8,734 bases of DNA from positions 1 to 8,734 of the forward strand of contig CAZNTU010000238.1 in the NCBI GenBank assembly GCA_964575975.1, given 5' to 3'. Source of the DNA: G963674505 sp964575975. GTDB taxonomy: Bacteria; Desulfobacterota; Desulfobacteria; Desulfobacterales; SKZT01. The notes under the pieces were generated by a model. The model did not search any database, was not told the DNA's origin, and was given only the letters and a program-made list of their open reading frames with translations. Below are positions 1-5,531 of the stretch, piece after piece. The position numbers and the translations under genes were made by a program. The first letter of the stretch is position 1, and the number at the start of each line of letters is the position of its first letter.

Positions 1-204
1 GCCGGAGAGTTTACGCCCGTGCTGGACACGGACCTGGGGTACCAGATCTTCTTGGTCGAGAAAATCGAAGACGCCCAGGGGAAAACCCTCGAGGAAGCCG
101 CTCCCGAAATCGAGGACCGTCTCTACAGGGAAATCGTGGATCAGAGGTTCAGTACCTGGCTCGATGAGCTTAGGGGAAAGTCGCACATAAAAATCGTTCG
201 GTAG
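1..204 (+). CDS. Parvulin/SurA-like peptidyl-prolyl isomerase, C-terminal fragment
   Basis: This is the end of a gene that begins before the window; 67 codons in frame 1 are present, ending at TAG 202-204. The fragment opens with GEFTPVLDTDLGYQIFLVEKIED. This matches the last strand of a parvulin (PpiC/SurA) rotamase domain, where a G-x-ϕ-x-P-V stretch is followed by a GY-ϕ-ϕ-ϕ-V-E segment. The charged helix after it (about residues 29-58) and the closing basic/hydrophobic tail (HIKIVR) resemble the C-terminal helix of SurA-type chaperones. Such proteins isomerise prolyl bonds and escort outer-membrane proteins in the periplasm. The signal peptide and chaperone domain would lie outside the window, so location and exact subfamily (SurA, PpiC or PpiD-like) cannot be settled. 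A 34-base gap separates it from the RodZ-like gene, which suggests shared transcription. Confidence 0.75.
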   Translation, partial: AGEFTPVLDTDLGYQIFLVEKIEDAQGKTLEEAAPEIEDRLYREIVDQRFSTWLDELRGKSHIKIVR

Positions 205-238
205 ATTCGAAAAAACTTTAGGACAACAGGTTTCAAGC

Positions 239-1060
239 ATGACAGAGAACCAAGCGAAAAATTCGTTCGGCCAATACCTCAATTCCAGGAGAGTCGAGGC
301 GGGGCTGGACTTGGATTACATCTCCGGGGAAACGAAGATCGGCAAGCGCACTCTGGAGGCCATAGAAGAGGAAGACCACGCGCAACTCCCCGAACCCGTT
401 TACGTCAAGGGATTTATCCGGTCGTTCGCGCGCACGGTCGGCGCGGACGGTGATTGGGCTGTCTCCGATTACGCGCGGTCCCAAAGCGAATACTTCGAAA
501 CGAGGCAATCCGAATCGGATTTCGCCATAGGAAAAGGTTCCTTTTGGCCTCGTTTTCTTCTAGGGGCGGCGCTTGTCGTCGCCCTCGCCATCGCGACCTA
601 TTTCGCCTATTTGTATTACAAGAAAAATTTCGGCGTGAATGCCGCCGCGGAACGTTCGACCATGGTCCGCCATGACACCCACAAAGGGGAAACGGGCAGG
701 CAGGCCGAATCCGTCGAAAACGAAAACGCGAAAAGAACGGAGATCGCGTCCGCTGCGGAGAGCGAGAAGAATCCTGCGGCAGCCGGGGATACGGACCCGA
801 CAGCGAATTCGGCCGAAAAAAAAAATTCGAAATACGAGTTGGAAATCGAGGCCACCGACGCCACTTGGATTAAAATCATCGCCGACGGCCGACAAGCCGA
901 CGAATACCAACTCATGCCAGGGGAAAAAACCGTCGTCAAAGCCGACGAGAGATACAACATCCTGGTGGGAAACGCGGGAGGCGTCAAATTCAACTTGAAC
1001 GGCAAACCAGTCCATGTTCCGGGAAAATCGGGTCAAATGGTCAATATCGAACTTCCCTGA
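239..1060 (+). CDS. rodZ: RodZ-like HTH / single-pass membrane protein (DUF4115 C-terminal domain)
   Basis: The predicted product has 273 residues with the RodZ architecture. A Cro/CI-type helix-turn-helix lies at about residues 9-70, including the typical segment LPEPVYVKGFIRSFAR at 50-65. One membrane segment follows at about 105-127. A low-complexity charged linker rich in E, K, A and N covers about 131-198. A β-rich DUF4115-type domain covers about 199-273, with the family signature of a Trp in TDATWIKI followed by a PGE turn. In known RodZ proteins the cytoplasmic HTH binds MreB and the outer domain faces the periplasm, supporting rod shape. Whether this copy does so is inference, because no mreB is in the window. 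The start is ATG 239 with a weak ribosome site (acagg, 226-230). It sits between the isomerase and mgtE, 34 bases from each flanking reading frame. Confidence 0.8.
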   Translation: MTENQAKNSFGQYLNSRRVEAGLDLDYISGETKIGKRTLEAIEEEDHAQLPEPVYVKGFIRSFARTVGADGDWAVSDYARSQSEYFETRQSESDFAIGKGSFWPRFLLGAALVVALAIATYFAYLYYKKNFGVNAAAERSTMVRHDTHKGETGRQAESVENENAKRTEIASAAESEKNPAAAGDTDPTANSAEKKNSKYELEIEATDATWIKIIADGRQADEYQLMPGEKTVVKADERYNILVGNAGGVKFNLNGKPVHVPGKSGQMVNIELP

Positions 1061-1094
1061 TAGCAACCCCACAATCGACGTGAACGAGGCTGAA

Positions 1095-2447
1095 ATGATT
1101 TCCGACCGCCAGAAAATTCTGACCGACAGCGTTAAAAGATTGCTTCGCAGAGGCGCCAATCTTCATCTGAAAAAGATCGTGAACAAGACTCACGCGGCGG
1201 ATTTGTCCCCGATTTTCAACGCACTGCCGTCGATTCAGCAACGCCAGCTTTTCAAAATGATCAGAGACCCGGAAAAGAAGGGTCTTTTATTCAGCGAACT
1301 GGAGAAGGACACTTTTTTAGACTTGTTCGGTCAGCTGGAGCTGGACGAGGTCGTGGAAATATTGGACAACATGGCCTCCGACGACGTCGCGGACCTTTTG
1401 GGCAGGCTACCGGACGAAAAGGCCGACGAAATCCTGGAAAGGATGAAAAAGGATGGTTCCGAAGCCATCACAGGCCTTCTTCGGTACCGCGACGACACGG
1501 CGGGCGGAATAATGGTGCCCGACTTTATCGCGCTCAAGGAGGACATCACCGCCCGGCAAGCCATAGAGTCGCTTCAAAAGGAGCACCAGGACGTGGAGAT
1601 GCCCTTTTACTTGTACGTGGTCAACGAAGACTATCGCCTTGTGGGGGTCATTTCGCTGAGACAACTGGTAGTGGTACTGCCGGAGACGCCTTTGAAGAAT
1701 TTCATGACGCGGGACGTTTTCAGCGTGCGCACCGACATGGACCAGGAGGAAGTCGCCCGCATCGTCGCCAAGTACGACATACTGGCCGTGCCCGTCCTTG
1801 ACGAATCCGGCCGCCTGGTGGGAATCGTCACCGTGGACGATGTCATTGACATCATCCGGAGAGAGGCCACGGAGGACATGTTCAAAATGGCGGGCGTCGG
1901 CGAGGAATTCGTCGAGACCAAATCTGTCCTGAAAAGCACCCGAATCCGTCTTCCCTGGCTGTTCGCCAGCTGCATCGGCGGAATCGTGGCCTTTTTCATC
2001 ATTGGCCATTTCGAGAAAAGTCTTCGGCAGGTGGCCTATCTGGCGGCGTTCATTCCCGTGATCATGGGCATGGGCGGCAATATCGGCACGCAATCCTCCA
2101 CGATCGTGGTCAGAGGCCTCGCCACGGGCAAATTGGCGGTCAGGGATTTCTGGCGAGTCATATCCAAGGAGCTTGCGGTCGGACTGATCCTGGGAGTCGT
2201 ATACGGAGCCTTGATCGGCGTAGTGGCTCATCTCAAGTTCAGCACCATGCAACTCGCCTTTTCGGTCGGGCTGGCCGTTGTCAGCTCCATGTCGGTCGCC
2301 GCCCTCGTAGGTTCCATGGTGCCGATGGTATTCGCCAGGTTTCAAATCGACCCGGCGGTGGCCACGGGTCCGTTCGTCACCACCTCCATCGACATCATCA
2401 GCGTGTTTTTCTATTTTCAACTCGCCACGATTCTTCTGCGCTTATGA
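1095..2447 (+). CDS. mgtE: Magnesium transporter MgtE
   Basis: The product is a 450-residue Mg2+ channel/transporter of the inner membrane, the usual length for MgtE. Domains in order are an α-superhelical N domain (about 25-130), two CBS domains (about 138-198 and 202-260), a connecting 'plug' helix (about 260-282) and a five-helix membrane domain (about 285-450). Diagnostic stretches are DDTAGGIMVPD at 133-143, the pore-domain motif GGNIGTQSSTIVVRGLATG at 327-345, and PFVTTSIDI near the end. Asp433 falls where the Mg2+-selecting Asp432 of Thermus thermophilus MgtE lies. In known MgtE, the N and CBS domains bind Mg2+ and close the pore when internal Mg2+ is high. The open frame continues upstream to ATG 1014, but that start would overlap the previous gene by 47 bases. 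ATG 1095, with gagg at 1085-1088, gives a normal family N-terminus. No Mg2+ riboswitch fits the short leader. Confidence 0.95.
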   Translation: MISDRQKILTDSVKRLLRRGANLHLKKIVNKTHAADLSPIFNALPSIQQRQLFKMIRDPEKKGLLFSELEKDTFLDLFGQLELDEVVEILDNMASDDVADLLGRLPDEKADEILERMKKDGSEAITGLLRYRDDTAGGIMVPDFIALKEDITARQAIESLQKEHQDVEMPFYLYVVNEDYRLVGVISLRQLVVVLPETPLKNFMTRDVFSVRTDMDQEEVARIVAKYDILAVPVLDESGRLVGIVTVDDVIDIIRREATEDMFKMAGVGEEFVETKSVLKSTRIRLPWLFASCIGGIVAFFIIGHFEKSLRQVAYLAAFIPVIMGMGGNIGTQSSTIVVRGLATGKLAVRDFWRVISKELAVGLILGVVYGALIGVVAHLKFSTMQLAFSVGLAVVSSMSVAALVGSMVPMVFARFQIDPAVATGPFVTTSIDIISVFFYFQLATILLRL

Positions 2448-3226
2448 CGACAGAGACCTTTTCGACGCCCGCCATTCTGATACGGAGGATCGAACATGGA
2501 GATTTCGATCTGATCCTTACCTTCTTGAGCCTTTCGCGCGGAAAGATTTCGGCGATCGCCAAAAACGCCAAGAAAAGCGCCAAACGCTTTTCCGGCGTCC
2601 TCGAGTTGTTTTACGTCTTGGACCTCGTCTGCGCCAAAGGAAAAGGAAAGCTTCCGATCTTGAAGGAAGCGTCGGTGCGCCGCCCTTTCATAAGCATACG
2701 CTCGAGCATCGAGAAAACCGCTTACGCCAGCTATTGGGCGCAGCTCGTCTTCCAGTGGCTGGAGGAGGGCCAAGAGGACAGGCGAATATACGGTCTTTTT
2801 CAAAAATCCCTCGAGATTCTGGACGAGGAAAAACTGCCCCCCGCAGCGGTGAGCATTTTATTCCAGATGAAATTCCTGGCGCTCTCCGGAGTGGATCCTA
2901 ACCTGGACCGTTGCGGACGCTGCGGACGCCCCATGGAGGAGATGCCGGGCCCCCGTCTGACTTTCGATCTCGCCGGGGGCGGACTTCTATGCAACGGTTG
3001 CGCCCCGGAGGGAGTCCGCTCCGCCCCGCTTTCCAAAGGCGCGGTGAAGCAACTCAAATGGATCGGGGAAAAACCCGGCGAGCAAGCTTTCAGAATCCGC
3101 TTTTCCCCCGGAGCCCAAACCGAAATCCTGGAATTTCTGGAAACGTTCACCCCCTTCCACCTGGGAGTCAGACCCAAAAGCCTGACCTTTCTTAAAAAAC
3201 TGCGGGAGGGGAGGAGGAATGAGTGA
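2444..3226 (+). CDS. recO: DNA repair protein RecO
   Basis: The 260-residue product matches RecO, which anneals single strands and, with RecR, loads RecA onto SSB-coated DNA in RecF-pathway repair. The N-terminal OB-fold (about residues 8-80) shows the family pattern of an opening hydrophobic strand (PAILIRRIEHGDFDLILTF) followed by SRGKISAIAKNAKKS and a conserved GVLELF turn. A helical C-terminal domain follows, containing a zinc-finger of four cysteines: Cys157 and Cys160 (CGRC), then Cys183 and Cys186 (CNGC). The start ATG overlaps the mgtE stop (ATGA, 2444-2447). No clear ribosome site precedes it, so translation is probably coupled to mgtE. The last codons (…RNE, stop TGA 3224-3226) run into a 7-base repeat tract, so the extreme C-terminus may have been shaped by that repeat. 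Confidence 0.95.
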   Translation: MTTETFSTPAILIRRIEHGDFDLILTFLSLSRGKISAIAKNAKKSAKRFSGVLELFYVLDLVCAKGKGKLPILKEASVRRPFISIRSSIEKTAYASYWAQLVFQWLEEGQEDRRIYGLFQKSLEILDEEKLPPAAVSILFQMKFLALSGVDPNLDRCGRCGRPMEEMPGPRLTFDLAGGGLLCNGCAPEGVRSAPLSKGAVKQLKWIGEKPGEQAFRIRFSPGAQTEILEFLETFTPFHLGVRPKSLTFLKKLREGRRNE

Positions 3227-3276
3227 AGAGTGAGGAGTGAGAAGTAAGGTGTGAGGTGTTCGGGGTTTTGGGATAA
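3207..3276 (+). repeat. Degenerate 7-base repeat array (GAGTGAG type), left arm
   Basis: Starting at 3221 the sequence reads in exact 7-base steps: gagtgaa, then gagtgag twice (3228-3234, 3235-3241), aagtaag, gtgtgag, then weaker units to about 3276. Purine-rich, related sequence extends back into the last recO codons (from about 3207). The recO stop codon TGA is part of the first clear unit. The array decays with distance from the gene. The same unit in reverse complement forms the right arm at 3412-3474. Confidence 0.8.
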
Positions 3277-3293
3277 AGGAATTTGGTTTCCAG

Positions 3294-3314
3294 GATTTAG
3301 AATTTAAGATTTAG
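3294..3314 (+). repeat. Short 7-base repeat block (GATTTAG type)
   Basis: Three consecutive 7-base units occur: gatttag at 3294-3300, aatttaa at 3301-3307 and gatttag at 3308-3314. They have the same period as the array upstream but are out of phase with it by 3 bases. The block lies in the gene-free stretch between recO and the GHMP kinase. It is probably another decayed segment of the same repeat family, here in the NNNTTAG form seen at the right end of the window. Confidence 0.5.
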
Positions 3315-3411
3315 CGGTGGGGGTTCGGATTTTTCAATAATCGAATACAGACGGACTCCAGTCATTGGAAACCCGCAATATACGAACGCTTAAATTCGAA
3401 CAAAGAAACGC

Positions 3412-3474
3412 CCCAACCTGAACCCCTAACCCATAGCTCCTCACTCCTGACTCCTCACTCTTTACTCCTCGCTC
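3412..3474 (-). repeat. Degenerate 7-base repeat array, right arm (reverse complement of left arm)
   Basis: Nine 7-base units run without a gap. The clearest are ctcactc (3440-3446), ctgactc (3447-3453), ctcactc (3454-3460), tttactc and ctcgctc (3468-3474). Before them come ctaaccc and tgaaccc units. On the minus strand these read GAGTGAG, GAGTCAG and GGGTTAG, the same family as the left arm. Aligned in register without gaps, the eight outer units match the left arm (3221-3276) at about 41 of 56 positions by hand count. The intervening DNA (3277-3411) holds no gene that I can support. Confidence 0.8.
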
Positions 3475-3487
3475 TAACAACTATAAT

Positions 3488-3493
3488 AAGGAG
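3488..3493 (+). promoter_or_regulatory. Shine-Dalgarno site deciding the TTG start of the GHMP kinase
   Basis: AAGGAG lies six bases before TTG 3500-3502. No ATG or GTG in the same frame lies near enough to compete, and the protein family's N-terminal motif begins only about 12 residues later. The TTG start is therefore well supported. Confidence 0.75.
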
Positions 3494-3499
3494 CCGTCA

Positions 3500-4564
3500 T
3501 TGAACAACAAACTGCCAAACGAACCGGTCCACGCATCGGCCCCTTGCCGGGTGGACTTGGGGGGGACGCTGGATATCGGGACTTTTTATTTGCCGTTGGC
3601 GCGGTTTCGGCCGGTGACTTTCAACGCCGCCATCGATCTTAGGACCACTGTGAGCGTGGAACCTTACGAGAAAGGAATGGTGAAAATCTCTTCGAAAGGA
3701 TTCGAAAGCGCCGAATTTCCGTCGGATCGGGCGCCGTTCGACCATCCGCTGGGGCTGATGTTCGCGACTGCGGCCCATTTCGGGGCCGACGGAGTTCATA
3801 TCGCGATCGATTCGTCCTCGCCGGTAAGAAGCGCCCTTGGCGGTTCTTCTTCGGCGGCCGTCGCTTTGGTCGCCGCTTTTTTGTCGGCTTTCTCGACGTC
3901 CGAGGAAAAGGAAACGGTCGCCAGGGAGCGAATCGCGTTATTGGCCCACGCAATAGAGCAGAGCGTGGCCGGAGTCCCCTGCGGAATCCAGGACCAGCTG
4001 GCCGCCGTCTACGGAGGGGTCAACGCCTGGCGCTGGACCGGGCGACCGGATCGCGAGATTTTCGAAAGAACGCCTCTTTTCGAGAAATCCAAGGCGGCCG
4101 AATTTTCAAGGAATCTGCTTGTCGCGTATTGCGGAATCCCCCACGAATCCAAGGACATCAACGGACGATGGGTTAGGCATTTCGTTTCGGGGAAACACCG
4201 GAAGGAGTGGAGGGAAATTGTGGAATGCGCGCAAAGCTTTGTTGACGCCTTGTTAAAACGCGAATATAAAGAAGCATCCCGTTGGATGAACCGCGAGACG
4301 GAAATCCGATGCGAAATGACGCCGGACGTTTTGGACGAAACGGGTAAGGAGTTGGTCGATGCGGCGAAGGAGGCGGGATGCGGGGCACGTTTCACCGGCG
4401 CGGGAGGCGGCGGATGCGTCTGGGCGATCGGGGAGGCCGACGCGATCGGGCGATTGGAGGACGTCTGGAAAAACGTTCTTTCCGAAAGGCCGGACGCCTG
4501 CCTTTTGCACAACGGGATCGACACGGACGGTTTGCGATGCGACCGTCTTTGCTTTAGCGGATAG
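3500..4564 (+). CDS. GHMP-family sugar kinase (galactokinase/mevalonate-kinase related)
   Basis: The 354-residue product carries all three GHMP kinase motifs. Motif 1 is APCRVDLGGTLDI (residues 14-26), where substrate is held. Motif 2 is the ATP-binding loop PVRSALGGSSSAA (108-120). Motif 3 is GARFTGAGGGGCVWAI (295-310). GIQDQLAAVYGG (162-173) supplies a likely catalytic Asp165. These enzymes transfer phosphate from ATP to a small hydroxylated substrate in the cytoplasm. The overall look is closest to the sugar kinases grouped with D-glycero-D-manno-heptose 7-phosphate kinase, but no heptose or galactose pathway gene is adjacent, so the substrate is unknown. The start is TTG 3500, supported by AAGGAG. 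The gene is isolated by non-coding DNA: 273 bases before it and 61 after. Its stop codon (TAG 4562-4564) lies inside a 7-base repeat tract. Confidence 0.88.
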   Translation: MNNKLPNEPVHASAPCRVDLGGTLDIGTFYLPLARFRPVTFNAAIDLRTTVSVEPYEKGMVKISSKGFESAEFPSDRAPFDHPLGLMFATAAHFGADGVHIAIDSSSPVRSALGGSSSAAVALVAAFLSAFSTSEEKETVARERIALLAHAIEQSVAGVPCGIQDQLAAVYGGVNAWRWTGRPDREIFERTPLFEKSKAAEFSRNLLVAYCGIPHESKDINGRWVRHFVSGKHRKEWREIVECAQSFVDALLKREYKEASRWMNRETEIRCEMTPDVLDETGKELVDAAKEAGCGARFTGAGGGGCVWAIGEADAIGRLEDVWKNVLSERPDACLLHNGIDTDGLRCDRLCFSG

Positions 4565-4585
4565 CGGAAAGTAGTTTGGAGTTTT
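4551..4585 (+). repeat. Degenerate 7-base repeat tract across the GHMP kinase stop codon
   Basis: Five successive 7-base steps read gctttag (4551-4557), cggatag (4558-4564), cggaaag (4565-4571), tagtttg and gagtttt (4579-4585). Units two and three differ from the cggttag unit at 8646-8652 by one and two bases. The second unit contributes the stop codon TAG. The tract is more decayed than the other two, so it is less certain. The rest of the 61-base gap up to glyQ shows only a weak 6-bp inverted repeat (4565-4570 with 4584-4589). Confidence 0.5.
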
Positions 4586-4625
4586 TCCGACAAAAATTCG
4601 AATTTGGGTTGGAAGGGAAAAAAAG

Positions 4626-5495
4626 ATGAATTTTCAAGATGTAATTTTCAAACTGAACAAGTTCTGGGCAGACAGAGGCTGCGTGGTTTCCCAACCTTAC
4701 GACCTCGAGGTCGGGGCTGGCACGTTTCACCACACCACGACCTTGAGAGCCTTGGGTCCCGAACCGTGGAACGTGGCCTACGTCCAGCCGTCCAGGCGGC
4801 CCACCGACGGCAGGTACGGGGAGAACCCCAACCGGCTGCAGCACTATTACCAGTATCAAGTCATCCTGAAGCCGTCGCCTTTGGACGTCCAGGACCAGTA
4901 TCTGAAAAGCCTGGAGGTGCTGGGAATCGATCCGTTGGAGCACGACATCCGGTTCGTGGAGGACGACTGGGAATCTCCCACGCTGGGAGCGGCGGGCCTG
5001 GGCTGGGAAGTCTGGCTCGACGGCATGGAAATCACCCAGTTCACCTATTTCCAGATGGCCGGAAGCATCGAGCTGAAACCCATTCCGGTCGAACTCACCT
5101 ACGGCCTGGAGCGTATCGCCATGTACCTGCAGGGAGTGAACAACGTCTACGATCTCAAGTGGAACGACAAGATCAAGTACGGCGACGTCCACCACCAGCA
5201 GGAAGTGGAGCAGTCCACCTACAACTTCGAGGTGGCCGACGTGGACATGCTTTTGGAGCTGTTCGCCAAATACGAGGCCGAATCGCTTAGAACCATCGAG
5301 AAGGGATTGGTGCTTCCCGCCTACGAATATTGCCTGAAGTGCTCCCATACGTTCAACCTCCTGGATGCGCGCGGGGCCATCAGCGTCACGGAACGGACAG
5401 GCTACATAGCCCGAATCCGGAATCTGGCCCGGAAAAGCGCCGAGGGCTATTTGAAACAAAGGGAATCCATGGGATTTCCGCTTCTCGACCGTTAA
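4626..5495 (+). CDS. glyQ: Glycyl-tRNA synthetase alpha subunit
   Basis: The 289-residue product is the catalytic subunit of the bacterial α2β2 glycyl-tRNA synthetase, which activates glycine with ATP and, with GlyS, charges tRNA-Gly in the cytoplasm. Highly conserved stretches are visible throughout. NFQDVIFKLNKFWADRGC opens the protein. GTFHHTTTLRALGPEPWNVA follows at 32-51, then the class II motif 2 region VQPSRRPTDGRYGENPNRLQ at 53-72. The glycine-pocket region WEVWLDGMEITQFTYFQ lies at 127-143, and the motif 3-like helix ELTYGLERIAMYLQ at 156-169. Its length is close to the roughly 300 residues usual for GlyQ. The start is ATG 4626, preceded by ggaagg (about 4611-4616). glyS follows after 36 bases, the normal pairing. 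I see no T-box leader in the 61 bases upstream. Confidence 0.97.
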   Translation: MNFQDVIFKLNKFWADRGCVVSQPYDLEVGAGTFHHTTTLRALGPEPWNVAYVQPSRRPTDGRYGENPNRLQHYYQYQVILKPSPLDVQDQYLKSLEVLGIDPLEHDIRFVEDDWESPTLGAAGLGWEVWLDGMEITQFTYFQMAGSIELKPIPVELTYGLERIAMYLQGVNNVYDLKWNDKIKYGDVHHQQEVEQSTYNFEVADVDMLLELFAKYEAESLRTIEKGLVLPAYEYCLKCSHTFNLLDARGAISVTERTGYIARIRNLARKSAEGYLKQRESMGFPLLDR

Positions 5496-5520
5496 CCCTT
5501 GGATTGAATTCAGCGAAATT

Positions 5521-5529
5521 AGGAGGTGA
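5521..5529 (+). promoter_or_regulatory. Strong Shine-Dalgarno site deciding the glyS start
   Basis: AGGAGGTGA is almost fully complementary to the 16S rRNA 3' end. It sits directly before ATG 5532, with AGGAGG ending five bases upstream. An in-frame GTG at 5526 lies inside this site and so cannot be the real start. Confidence 0.85.
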
Positions 5530-5531
5530 AA

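Noticed and set aside
1014..1094. Longer MgtE starting at ATG 1014.
   Set aside because: It would overlap the RodZ-like gene by 47 bases and add 27 residues with no family resemblance.
3221..3474. Repeated units suggesting a CRISPR array.
   Set aside because: Units are 7 bases long, contiguous and degenerate, with no unique spacers and no cas genes. They are tandem repeats, not a CRISPR array.
3482..3487. A perfect TATAAT hexamer before the GHMP kinase.
   Set aside because: It would start transcription at about 3494, after the AAGGAG ribosome site, and no good -35 hexamer lies 16-18 bases upstream. It is probably chance, although another promoter may lie in the spacer.
4565..4589. Inverted repeat cggaaa/tttccg after the GHMP kinase as a terminator.
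   Set aside because: The stem is only six bases with a 13-base loop and no following T-run, which is too weak to call.
4565..4625. T-box leader upstream of glyQ, or Mg2+ riboswitch upstream of mgtE (1061-1094).
   Set aside because: Both gaps are far too short (61 and 34 bases) and contain no T-box sequence or riboswitch-like stems.
5526..5531. GTG 5526 as the glyS start.
   Set aside because: It lies inside the AGGAGGTGA ribosome site. ATG 5532 gives the normal GlyS N-terminus.
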